The notes beneath the pieces are model-generated. The model was not told where the DNA came from. It did not search any database and saw only the letters and a program-made list of their open reading frames with translations. Of a DNA stretch of 64,000 nucleotides, positions 1 to 7,817 are shown one piece after another. This DNA comes from JANWYQ01 sp034432445 (GTDB lineage: Bacteria > Chloroflexota > Anaerolineae > JAAEKA01): contig DAOUBX010000025.1 in NCBI GenBank assembly GCA_034432445.1, positions 1 through 64,000 on the forward strand, read 5' to 3'. Each line of letters opens with the position of its first letter. Positions within the stretch are counted from its first letter, which is position 1. Position numbers and translations under genes: made by a program.

Positions 1-148
1 CCCGGTGGTTGCCGCCAACGCACGACTCGCACGCCCAGCTTCATTGTTGGGTCAATCTGTCAATGTTCAACAGCGTGCTAGAGTGCACACCGCGAGCCAA
101 ATCGTGAGCTACTGAAACTATCACCTGTCACTCAAGGAGACACTTGCG

Positions 149-298
149 ATGATGCGCCTTATGTCGACTATCTTGACCCCTTTTGCTCTCTGGACACTGC
201 TTTTGCCTGCTGCCGTGAGCGCGGCGGTTCCGCTCCAAGCGAGTGGTAGCGGTGGCTTCGGTAGCCTATGCCTTCCCTATCCCTTGGGTTGCCGCTGA
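149..298 (+). CDS. Small secreted peptide or remnant of a truncated secreted protein
   Basis: This 49-codon frame begins at ATG 149, and AAGGAGA at 134-140 is a good ribosome binding site 8 nt upstream. The product opens with a typical signal peptide: Met-Arg start, a hydrophobic stretch ILTPFALWTLLLPAAV, and a signal-peptidase-like AVSA/AV site near residue 25. The predicted mature part is only about 24 residues, rich in Gly/Ser, with two cysteines spaced as CLPYPLGC. Its last 22 nt run antisense over the 3' end of hflX. It is either a genuine short secreted peptide or the 5' stump of a larger secreted-protein gene whose body was lost. I recognise no family. Confidence 0.45.
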   Translation: MMRLMSTILTPFALWTLLLPAAVSAAVPLQASGSGGFGSLCLPYPLGCR

Positions 299-1641
299 TA
301 AGCCCGCATTCGTCCTCGCAGCGCTTGCGGCAGGAGACCCTTGATGATCACGCCATCTGGCGTGTGTTGCTCACGTTCGATCAGCCCGTGCACATGCCAC
401 AGGCTCACCAATTCCCCCGCACTGTAGGGGATCAAAGCCTCGATGGGTACCATGTCCTCGTTGAGGACCTCCTCCACACGCGCCAACAGCTCCTGCACCC
501 CCTGTCCGGTATAGGCCGAGACCGGAATGGCGTCGGGAAAGCTGTGGCCCAAGATCGCGTCAGCCGCGCCTGGGTCGGGCAGCAGGTCGATCTTGTTGAG
601 GGCTGTCAGAATCGGCTTGCTGGTTGCGCCCAGGTCGCGCAGGACCTCCCCCACCGTTCGTGCCTGTTGTAGCGCGTTGACGTGCGTTATGTCGACCACA
701 TGCAGCAGCAGATCCGCCTCGGCGATCTCTTCCAGTGTTGCACGAAACGCAGCCACCAACGTAGTGGGCAGTTTCTGGATGAAACCTACGGTGTCTGTCA
801 CCAGGACTTCCCTACCACCCGGCAGCTGGATGCGACGCGTGGTGGGATCCAACGTGGCAAACAGCATGTCGGCGGCCAGCACACCGGCTCCTGCACGTTC
901 TGGTCCGGCCAAGGCGGTGAGTTGATTCAGCAGCGTACTCTTGCCAGCGTTGGTGTAGCCCACCAGGGAGATCGTGGCCAGGCCCGCCCTGCGGCGTTTC
1001 TGACGATGGCGCTGCCGATGTTGCCGAACCTCTTCCAGCTCGCGCTTGAGGTGTGCGATGCGCCGGCCGATCTCACGGCGATCTACTTCAAGCTGGGTCT
1101 CGCCGGGGCCGCGCAGGCCTACGCCGCCCGTGCCGCTGGCCGCCGCGCCGCCGCCCGCCTGGCGCGCCAGGTGAGTCCAGGCGCGCGTTAGCCGCGGCAG
1201 GCGGTACTCGTACTGCGCCAGCTCCACTTGCAACGCGCCCTCGCGCGTGTGCGCGTGCTTGGCGAAGATGTCCAGGATCAGCGCCGTGCGGTCCAACACC
1301 TTGATGTCATCGTTGTTGATGGCCTTTTCGATCTCGCGCTGCTGCCGCGGGCTCAGCTCCTCGTCGAAGATGACGGCGCTGGCGCCCAGCTCGGCGCGCA
1401 GATCGATGATCTCGGCCAGCTTGCCGGACCCGATCAACGTGGCGGGGTTAGGTTCGCTGATACGCTGATAGGTTTGACCGACAACTTTTATGCCCGCCGT
1501 TGCCGCCAGCTGCGCCAACTCGGTCAAAGAGTCGTCGATGCTGAACGCGCCGCGGCGCTGATCGGGGCCTTTGAACTCAATGCCCACGAGCAGCGCAGTC
1601 TCTTGTGGTTGGTCAGGATAGTAAAAGCGGTCGGTCGTCAT
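277..1641 (-). CDS. hflX: GTPase HflX
   Basis: Ribosome-associated GTPase of the Obg-HflX family, which in other bacteria splits or rescues stalled 70S ribosomes. The protein is 454 residues. The N-terminal HflX domain contains GSGKLAEI and the conserved RGPGETQLE, followed by a basic helical linker and then the G domain with GYTNAGKST (G1), DTVGF (G3) and NKIDLL (G4). I place the start at ATG 1641 (MTTDRFYYP). The frame stays open upstream to 1728, but those residues do not look like HflX. It is the last gene of the minus-strand run that starts near 7.6 kb, and its stop (TAG) overlaps a small antisense frame. Confidence 0.95.
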   Translation of the reverse strand: MTTDRFYYPDQPQETALLVGIEFKGPDQRRGAFSIDDSLTELAQLAATAGIKVVGQTYQRISEPNPATLIGSGKLAEIIDLRAELGASAVIFDEELSPRQQREIEKAINNDDIKVLDRTALILDIFAKHAHTREGALQVELAQYEYRLPRLTRAWTHLARQAGGGAAASGTGGVGLRGPGETQLEVDRREIGRRIAHLKRELEEVRQHRQRHRQKRRRAGLATISLVGYTNAGKSTLLNQLTALAGPERAGAGVLAADMLFATLDPTTRRIQLPGGREVLVTDTVGFIQKLPTTLVAAFRATLEEIAEADLLLHVVDITHVNALQQARTVGEVLRDLGATSKPILTALNKIDLLPDPGAADAILGHSFPDAIPVSAYTGQGVQELLARVEEVLNEDMVPIEALIPYSAGELVSLWHVHGLIEREQHTPDGVIIKGLLPQALRGRMRAYQRQPKG

Positions 1642-1736
1642 GGTAAAGATAACCTGCGATAAGCGCCGGGCGCTTGCGTCGGCTTGAGCTGCCCATCGGG
1701 CGCAACCGTCCGGCGCCTGAAAAGTCACACGACAAG

Positions 1737-2897
1737 TTACAAGGGCAGCGAGCGCAGGCGGCGCATAGCTTCCTCGATCAACGCCGTCTCCTGGCCGATG
1801 CTGATGCGGATCCAGCCGGCGCCGCTGGGGCCATAGGCGTCGCCAGGGGTGAAGCTTACACCCGTCTCCAGCAGCACCTTGTCGGCAAATGCGACCGACG
1901 TGTACCCGGCCGGCGGCTTGGCCCAGATATACAGGCTGGCCTTGGGCGTCTCAGCTTCCATGCCGATAGCGCGCACGGTTTCCAGAACCATATCACGCCG
2001 CTCCTGGTACTGGCGGTTGCGCTCTTCCATCCAGGCCGGGTCGCCGTTCAACGCTGCCGTGGCGGCGTCCTGGATGGCGCGGAAGATGCCGCTGTCGATG
2101 TTGCTCTTAGTCTGCAGAAGAGCCTTGACGGCCACGGCATTGCCAACCGCCATACCCACGCGCCAACCGGCCATGTGGTGGCTCTTGCTAAGCGAGTTGA
2201 ACTCCAGCGTGACTTCTTTTGCGCCCGGCACGGCTAAGACACTGGGCGCCGCGTAGCCATCGAAGCACACGTCGGCGTATGGCAGGTCGGAGCACAGCAG
2301 GATGTCATGGCGGCGGCAGAAGTCCACGGCCTCCTCGTAGAAGCTCAGCGGCGCAACGGCGCCGGTGGGATTGTTCGGGTACGAGATCCAGAGCAGCCGT
2401 GCGCGGTCTGCAACCTCGGCTGGTATCGCTGCCAAGTCGGGCAGCCAGCCCAGCCGTTGTTCCAAGGGCATGAAGTAGACATCAGCGCCAGCCAGTTTAG
2501 CGCCCATCTGATAGGTGGGGTAGCCGGGGTCTGGCACAATGGCGATGTCGCCGGGATCAAGCCAGGCCAGCGCAATGTTCGCTAGGCCCTCCTTCGAGCC
2601 GATCAAGGGGAGCACTTCTGGCCCTGGATCCAGGGTGACGCCGAAGCGTCGCTGATAGTATTCGGCGATCGCCTGCTTGAGCTGGGGAGTGCCGACATAG
2701 CCAGCATAGCCGTGGTGCTTGGGGTTGCGCGCCGACCGGCTCAGCTCCTCGATGATGAAATCAGGCGGGGGCGCGTCGGGCTCACCGATGTCCAGCCGGA
2801 TGATATCGAGGCCCTCCGCGGCCAGCTTCTTTAGTCGCGCGCCATGGGCGGCGAACACGTACATAGGCACTTGATCTAGTCGTCTTGCGGGTCTCAC
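1737..2897 (-). CDS. PLP-dependent class I/II aminotransferase, LL-diaminopimelate aminotransferase-like
   Basis: Fold-type I aminotransferase of about 387 residues. Visible family features are RLDIGEPDAPPP near the N-terminus, NPTGAV, the SDLPYAD segment (PLP-contacting Asp and Tyr), and FNSLSKSHHMAGWRVG, whose Lys is the expected Schiff-base lysine. The sequence resembles the DapL/alanine-type group, so it could act in lysine/meso-diaminopimelate synthesis, but substrate cannot be fixed by eye. The start is uncertain: GTG 2897 lies about 10 nt after GGAG, while TTG 2906 is also in frame. It sits between the M28-like gene and hflX. Confidence 0.85.
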   Translation of the reverse strand: MRPARRLDQVPMYVFAAHGARLKKLAAEGLDIIRLDIGEPDAPPPDFIIEELSRSARNPKHHGYAGYVGTPQLKQAIAEYYQRRFGVTLDPGPEVLPLIGSKEGLANIALAWLDPGDIAIVPDPGYPTYQMGAKLAGADVYFMPLEQRLGWLPDLAAIPAEVADRARLLWISYPNNPTGAVAPLSFYEEAVDFCRRHDILLCSDLPYADVCFDGYAAPSVLAVPGAKEVTLEFNSLSKSHHMAGWRVGMAVGNAVAVKALLQTKSNIDSGIFRAIQDAATAALNGDPAWMEERNRQYQERRDMVLETVRAIGMEAETPKASLYIWAKPPAGYTSVAFADKVLLETGVSFTPGDAYGPSGAGWIRISIGQETALIEEAMRRLRSLPL

Positions 2898-2915
2898 CGG
2901 TGTCAATCTCCATTT

Positions 2916-3938
2916 CTAAGGTGTGTAACCCTCGAGGTAGGCCTCCAGCAAAGCGCCGACGCGCTCTAGGCTGATGGCACTGATCCTACTGGGCGTGTCT
3001 TCGGTCGTGTGGCGATACGGGTAATCGTCGCCAAAGATAGCGGCTCTCGGGCGACCCCAGTCCTGCCAGGGAAGGGTCCACGGAGTCGGGGTTTGACTCG
3101 TCTCGGGGATGAACCATTCGGCGTTGCCAAGGCGAGCTGCTAGTAGCCATAATCGCTCGCTCAGTTGCGGCTCGGCGTCAGGATGGTAACGAAAGCGCTG
3201 GTTTTCGCCGCCGACCGTGCTGATCACAATGACCTCTTGCGGTCGTTCGACCAGGGTTTGCGCCAAGTGTGCTGCGCCCGCGCCGCCAGCCGGCGCGCCG
3301 GGCAAACCCTCCGTGTCGCCGCCGTCCAGAAACGCCAGCCATACCTGCTTGCCAAGCAAGCTGCGGTCTATCGCACGCGCCAATTCCAGCAGCACGGCCA
3401 CGCCGCTGGCGCTGCCGTTGGCGCCCAAAGTGGGGTCGGCGCGTCGGGCAGGGTCGCTATCGCGATCGGCAACGGGCCGGGTGTCGAAGTGAGTGGCGAT
3501 CAGCACGGCCTCGCTGCCGGAGCCGGCTCGAGCCAGCACATTGCGCATGGGCACGCCGTCGTGGTCAAACTCTTGCGTCTCCACGGTCCAGCCAAGCCGG
3601 CTGAGCTCATCGGCGATCTGAGCTGCCGCCGCCTGGTTGGCGTTGGATCCGCTTGGCCGCGGTCCCAGAGCCACTTGGGCAGCCACGTAGCCCAGAGCCT
3701 GCTGACCGCTGAAGCTGGTCGTTGGGGTCGGCGATACGGGCGTGCCGGTCTCGTCCACCACGACCACGACGACTTCCTCGGCGATGGGTGTCATTGTGGG
3801 CAAAGGGGTCTCGGCCGCCAACAGATCACGGCCTGTGCGGTACAGCCAGCTCAAGGCAATGAGCAAGACAGCGCTAAGCACAAGCTCGATCCAGTTGGCG
3901 CGCACCCAGCGGCTCATCGCCCGAAGACGGTTAGACAT
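2916..3938 (-). CDS. Membrane-anchored M28/glutaminyl-cyclase-like protein with degraded active site
   Basis: The protein has 340 residues with one N-terminal membrane anchor (about 18-32), a Thr/Pro/Val-rich linker, then an M28-type zinc hydrolase fold. The first metal motif is intact (HFD, H150/D152) and so is the last one (YPYRHTTEDT, H310). The intervening ligands look lost. GANGSASG replaces the usual GANDGASG (G175 for the bridging Asp), FLDGGD replaces FxDGE(E/D) (G207 for the catalytic Glu), and STVGG appears where an Asp is expected (G244). It is therefore probably a pseudo-peptidase or an altered enzyme. It lies 11 nt downstream of der, in the same operon. Confidence 0.8.
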   Translation of the reverse strand: MSNRLRAMSRWVRANWIELVLSAVLLIALSWLYRTGRDLLAAETPLPTMTPIAEEVVVVVVDETGTPVSPTPTTSFSGQQALGYVAAQVALGPRPSGSNANQAAAAQIADELSRLGWTVETQEFDHDGVPMRNVLARAGSGSEAVLIATHFDTRPVADRDSDPARRADPTLGANGSASGVAVLLELARAIDRSLLGKQVWLAFLDGGDTEGLPGAPAGGAGAAHLAQTLVERPQEVIVISTVGGENQRFRYHPDAEPQLSERLWLLAARLGNAEWFIPETSQTPTPWTLPWQDWGRPRAAIFGDDYPYRHTTEDTPSRISAISLERVGALLEAYLEGYTP

Positions 3939-3949
3939 GCCTGAAACAC

Positions 3950-5314
3950 CTAATCGCTGCGGCTGCGAAACACCAACTTGATCGGCGTGCCTTCGAAGGA
4001 GAACTGCTCGCGAATGCGGTTCTCAAGGAAGCGCTGATACGTGAAGTGCACCAGCTCGGCGTCGTTGACAAAGAGCACGAAGGTGGGCGGCGCTACCTCG
4101 GCCTGCGTCGCGTAATAGAACTTCAGCCGTCTGCCGCTCTTGGAAGGCAACTGATGCTGCATCAGTGCATTCTGGACAAGCCGGTTGAGCTCGGCGGTGG
4201 GAATGCGCGTGTTACGTTCTTTGTAGATCTTCTGCGCCAGCGGAATGATCCGGTTGACGCGTTGCCGCGTTTTGGCTGAGACGAAGAGCACCGGGGCAAA
4301 GTCCAAGAACTTCAGCTCGTTGCGGATGTGCTGGGTGAATTGAACCGTGGTGTAGCTGTCTTTTTCGACCAAGTCCCACTTGTTCACCACGATCAAAATG
4401 CTCTTCCACTCGTCCAACACGTAGCCAGCCACGTGGCTATCCTGAGCAGTCACCCCCTGGGTGGCATCGAGCAACAGAGCCACTACGTCCGCGCGCTGCA
4501 CGGCGCGCAGCGCGCGCATGACGCTGTACTTTTCGATCCCCGGCTCGATGCGGCCGCGGCGGCGAATTCCCGCCGTGTCGATCAGCACAACCGGCTCACC
4601 CTGCCAGAGAAGCTGAGTGTCGATGGCGTCCCGCGTGGTGCCGGGGATGTCGCTGACGATGGCCCGCTCTGCACCCAGCAGTGCGTTGAGCAGAGAAGAC
4701 TTGCCTACGTTGGGCCGGCCGACGATGGCGATCTTGAGGCCGGCCTGCTCCTCTTCTTCGGGCACAGCGGGAATGCGCTCCACGATGGCGTCTAGCAGGT
4801 CGCCGGTGCCGAGGCCGTGCAGGGCCGAGATGGGCACAGGTTCGCCCAGGCCCAGCTCAAAGAACTCGACTGCGCCCAGCCGGCGATCGACGTTGTCGGC
4901 CTTGTTGGCAGCCAGGATGGTGGGCTTGGCCGATCGGCGCAGCACTTCCGCCACGTCCTGGTCGCCGGCGGTAATGCCCTCTTTGGCGTCGACCAAGAAG
5001 ACGATGACGTCGGCTTCTGCAATAGCGGCTTCTGCCTGCTGGCGGATCTCGCGGCGAAAGTCCGCCGAGGCCACGCCTAGGGCTTCGGCCCCACGCTGCG
5101 CCTGCCGGTCGATGCCTTCGACAAGCTCGATGCCCCCGGTGTCCACCAGCGTAAAGGAGCGCCCTGACCACTCGGCGTCAGCATACAGCCGGTCGCGCGT
5201 GGTGCCTGGCACATCTTCCACAATGGCCAAGCGCTGCCCGACAATGCGGTTGAACAGGGTCGATTTACCTACGTTGGGCCGGCCAACCAAGGCGACGATC
5301 GGTGTGGTGGTCAT
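3950..5314 (-). CDS. der: Ribosome biogenesis GTPase Der (EngA)
   Basis: Essential double-GTPase that assists 50S subunit maturation. The protein is 454 residues. It has two P-loops, GRPNVGKST at the N-terminus and GRPNVGKSS near residue 180, each followed by PGTTRD and DTGGIE/DTAGIR motifs, with NKAD and NKWD as G4 motifs. A C-terminal KH-like domain ends the protein (RIREQFSFEGTPI). Start ATG 5314 (MTTTPIVAL) overlaps the stop of the upstream FAH-family gene as ATGA, which suggests translational coupling. The frame extends further upstream but without homology. Confidence 0.96.
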   Translation of the reverse strand: MTTTPIVALVGRPNVGKSTLFNRIVGQRLAIVEDVPGTTRDRLYADAEWSGRSFTLVDTGGIELVEGIDRQAQRGAEALGVASADFRREIRQQAEAAIAEADVIVFLVDAKEGITAGDQDVAEVLRRSAKPTILAANKADNVDRRLGAVEFFELGLGEPVPISALHGLGTGDLLDAIVERIPAVPEEEEQAGLKIAIVGRPNVGKSSLLNALLGAERAIVSDIPGTTRDAIDTQLLWQGEPVVLIDTAGIRRRGRIEPGIEKYSVMRALRAVQRADVVALLLDATQGVTAQDSHVAGYVLDEWKSILIVVNKWDLVEKDSYTTVQFTQHIRNELKFLDFAPVLFVSAKTRQRVNRIIPLAQKIYKERNTRIPTAELNRLVQNALMQHQLPSKSGRRLKFYYATQAEVAPPTFVLFVNDAELVHFTYQRFLENRIREQFSFEGTPIKLVFRSRSD

Positions 5315-6090
5315 GTGTTGCCGTCTTGCACCCGGTTGCGCAGCACCCCGATGCCGCTCACGCTTACCTCGACCACATCGCCAGGGGCCAACGGCCCGAC
5401 GCCGGCAGGCGTGCCGGTCATAAGAACGTCGCCGGGTTCCAATGTCATGACCGCGCTGGCATAGGCTAAGAGTGTTGCGATGCCGAACACCAGTTGGCTG
5501 GTGTGTCCTTCTTGGCGGAGGTGTCCGTTGACAATGCACCGGACCCATTGGTCAGCAGGGTCCAGATCGGTCTCGATCCACGGCCCTAGCGGACAAAAGG
5601 TGTCGAAGCCCTTGGCGCGGCTCCACTGTCCGTCACGGCGCTGCAGGTCGCGAGCCGTGACATCGTTGCCGCAGGTGTAGCCCAGCACACATCCCAGCGC
5701 ATCCTCGGGTCGCAGATGTCGCGCACGCTTGCCGATCACCACCACCAGCTCGCTTTCATGTTCTACTTGCTGCGACAACGCCGGGAGGTTAATGGCTTCT
5801 TCCGGTCCGATCACTGCGCTGGGTGGTTTGAGGAACAGCAGCGGCTCGCTGGGCACAGCCGCGCCGTGTTCGGCAGCATGCTCGGCGTAGTTGCGGCCGA
5901 TCGCCAGGATCTTGCCTGGCCGGCAAGGCGCCAACAGCTTTACTGCGGACAGAGGCAGCGGCCTACCGACGGCAACCAGTTCGGCAATTTCCCTCTCGAA
6001 GGGAGACCCCTCCCATGGCTGAAAGCTGTCGCCGTCCACGTGACCGAAGCAGACCTGATCGGGGCCGATCAGCGCGCGTGCAATCCTCAT
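5311..6090 (-). CDS. Fumarylacetoacetate hydrolase (FAH) family protein
   Basis: The FAH superfamily covers C-C bond hydrolases, decarboxylases and isomerases acting on keto-enol acids. The protein is 259 residues. The family signature is visible: IGRNYAEHAAEHG, the metal-binding EHESELVVVIG (acidic cluster), GYTCGNDVTARDLQ, KGFDTFCPLGPW and the C-terminal LMTGTPAGVGPL. The exact substrate (ureidoglycolate, homoprotocatechuate-pathway intermediate or oxaloacetate) is not decidable here because no pathway genes are nearby. Its ATG overlaps the previous stop as TAATG, and it is probably co-translated with the HD gene and der. Confidence 0.9.
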   Translation of the reverse strand: MRIARALIGPDQVCFGHVDGDSFQPWEGSPFEREIAELVAVGRPLPLSAVKLLAPCRPGKILAIGRNYAEHAAEHGAAVPSEPLLFLKPPSAVIGPEEAINLPALSQQVEHESELVVVIGKRARHLRPEDALGCVLGYTCGNDVTARDLQRRDGQWSRAKGFDTFCPLGPWIETDLDPADQWVRCIVNGHLRQEGHTSQLVFGIATLLAYASAVMTLEPGDVLMTGTPAGVGPLAPGDVVEVSVSGIGVLRNRVQDGNT

Positions 6091-6785
6091 TATGACAACC
6101 TCACATCGTTGATGACCAGGTGATAGGTGCAGCCTAACACGCCGGCGGCCTGGCGCATCATGACCATGCGGCGCAAGAAAATCTCGAAGTACTCCATGAC
6201 CTGGGCATAAGCTGTGTCAATGTGTAGAACGAGCGCAATCACCCGCTGCGCTGGATCGACGCGCACTTCGGCGTGCGTGGCGGCGTAGTTCACGCGATCA
6301 TGGATGTCGAAATCCTGGGGGTTCGGATTTTGTACACGGCTGCGGTGGACATCCGCTTTGTCGGCCAGCACGACGGCAGCGGCCACAGGCGATGCGGGCG
6401 TGCCGTACTCCTCCTCGTGATTGCCGATTGCGCCCATGACGATCGCTACTTCGTCCGGCGGCATGCCGAGACGGCTCAGGGTTTGCTGAGCCATCATGGC
6501 GCCGGTGAGCGCATGGGAGCCGCGGTTGATCAAATTGCCGACGTCGTGCAGATAGCCGGCGATGTACGCCAGCTCGCTGCTGCGCTCAGGGTAGTCCAAC
6601 TGCGTCAAAATATCTGCCGCCAGCCGTCCTACCAAGCCGGCGTGGCGGCGGCCGTGCTCGGTGTAGCCCAGGGTGCGTAACTGGGCGTTGGCAGCATCGA
6701 TGAATGCTTCCACCTCAACGTCCCGTTGCACGTCTTTGATGGTCACTCGCTGTCTTTGGTTCATCGTAAAAGCCTGCTCCATCAT
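6090..6785 (-). CDS. HD-domain phosphohydrolase
   Basis: Metal-dependent phosphohydrolase of the HD superfamily, about 231 residues. The metal-binding residues appear as H (in RRHAGLVGR), HD (in GYLHDVGN) and H (in GNHEEEYG), followed by VLADKADVHRSRV, a late acidic metal-site motif typical of single-domain HD proteins. The C-terminal part (about 160-231) carries no recognised domain. The start is ambiguous between ATG 6785 and ATG 6764 (MNQRQR); the first is chosen because it begins 3 nt after the upstream stop, with GGAG 11 nt before. The substrate is unknown; nucleotides are a family-based guess. Confidence 0.85.
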   Translation of the reverse strand: MMEQAFTMNQRQRVTIKDVQRDVEVEAFIDAANAQLRTLGYTEHGRRHAGLVGRLAADILTQLDYPERSSELAYIAGYLHDVGNLINRGSHALTGAMMAQQTLSRLGMPPDEVAIVMGAIGNHEEEYGTPASPVAAAVVLADKADVHRSRVQNPNPQDFDIHDRVNYAATHAEVRVDPAQRVIALVLHIDTAYAQVMEYFEIFLRRMVMMRQAAGVLGCTYHLVINDVRLS

Positions 6786-6788
6786 TTC

Positions 6789-7640
6789 CTACCCGACTCC
6801 CAGACCAAGCGCACCGGCAACGCCCAGAGACAGAAGCCACCACCAGGTCTGGACGGCGGCCAAGCGCCGGTCGGACGGGGGTGAAGTCCGGCTTAACAGC
6901 AACAGCGGTCCGGTTGCGACAGCAACCGCCAGTCCTGCTGCCAGCGGACGTCCCGCCCACAGCAGCGTTGCCACCATGAGGAGCGAGCCGCCGCCTGCCA
7001 GCAAAAGCCCTTGGGTTTCGGCGGCCGCAACGGCGAGCCCGGCCCGCAAGAGCACGAACAAACTCACGCCGAACGTGAGTAGCCAGCCCAGCTCCGGCCA
7101 GCTTGGTGCATCCGGCGCCAGCCATACGCCAAGGACAAAGGGGGCAGCACCGAGCGCTAGGGCCTGCAGCCAGCGGGCAGCGCCGGCCTGATCAACCCGC
7201 AGAAGGACCCAGCCGCCAAATCCCAGCACAGCCACTGCTCCCGTAAGCGCTAACGCTGCCTTGCCGACGAACACGGCCATGGCAGCTGCCAAGGCCATCG
7301 CCGGCAGCCAGCCGTGCAGTACGTGGGACAACCAGCCTGCTTGGCCAGCGATACCGCTCGGCCCGGCATAGGGCAAGCGGAACAAACGACCGCTCGTTTC
7401 TGGCGCTGGTTTCGACGGATCGCCGCTGCTTTGGCGCCATAAAGCACCCCAGGCAGCGTCAGCCAACAACAACGCCAGCAGGAGTGTTGACCAGGAGACG
7501 TCTACGACGCGGACACCGGCGGTTGCGCCCAGGCCGATCAGAACCGCCCACCCTGCCGCCAGCCGCCAGGGTGATCCGAGACTAGTAATGCTCAGAGTGA
7601 GGAGCACGCCTGAAGCTGCGTCGGTGTTGCGATTGTTCAT
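6789..7640 (-). CDS. Polytopic membrane protein, unknown function
   Basis: A 283-residue, very hydrophobic protein with roughly 8 predicted membrane spans rich in Ala, Leu and Gly. A cytosolic or loop segment (about residues 70-95) contains charged and Pro residues. No catalytic motif that I recognise is present. The aspartate-rich motifs of UbiA prenyltransferases, which can look similar in hydropathy, are absent. ATG 7640 is preferred over the TTG two codons upstream. It is the first gene of the minus-strand run leading to der and hflX. Confidence 0.65.
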   Translation of the reverse strand: MNNRNTDAASGVLLTLSITSLGSPWRLAAGWAVLIGLGATAGVRVVDVSWSTLLLALLLADAAWGALWRQSSGDPSKPAPETSGRLFRLPYAGPSGIAGQAGWLSHVLHGWLPAMALAAAMAVFVGKAALALTGAVAVLGFGGWVLLRVDQAGAARWLQALALGAAPFVLGVWLAPDAPSWPELGWLLTFGVSLFVLLRAGLAVAAAETQGLLLAGGGSLLMVATLLWAGRPLAAGLAVAVATGPLLLLSRTSPPSDRRLAAVQTWWWLLSLGVAGALGLGVG

Positions 7641-7671
7641 GCGCAATAACCCTCACCGCTGATCCGACAAC

Positions 7672-7756
7672 AAGAGCCTATCCAAGCAACCGGCGGCTGC
7701 AAGCCGGCCCAAAGTGCGTAACCCAGGGCCAGCTCCGGCTGTTCGGATAGGCTCTT
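7672..7756. repeat. Inverted-repeat element, possible MITE or terminator
   Basis: An 85-bp stretch bounded by AAGAGCCTATCC (7672-7683) and its exact reverse complement (7745-7756). Extending inward, 19 of the first 22 bases of the two arms match. The interior is GC-rich and itself partly self-complementary. The GAGCCTATCC-type end recalls ends of IS5-group insertion sequences, so a small non-autonomous element is possible. Alternatively, it is a long hairpin ending transcription of the EF-G-like gene, whose stop is at 7818. Confidence 0.55.
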
Positions 7757-7817
7757 CTTTGAGCGCTGAACAGTACAGCGCCACGTGCTCGCAGCTCAGA
7801 CACGCGGGCGGGCGTTA

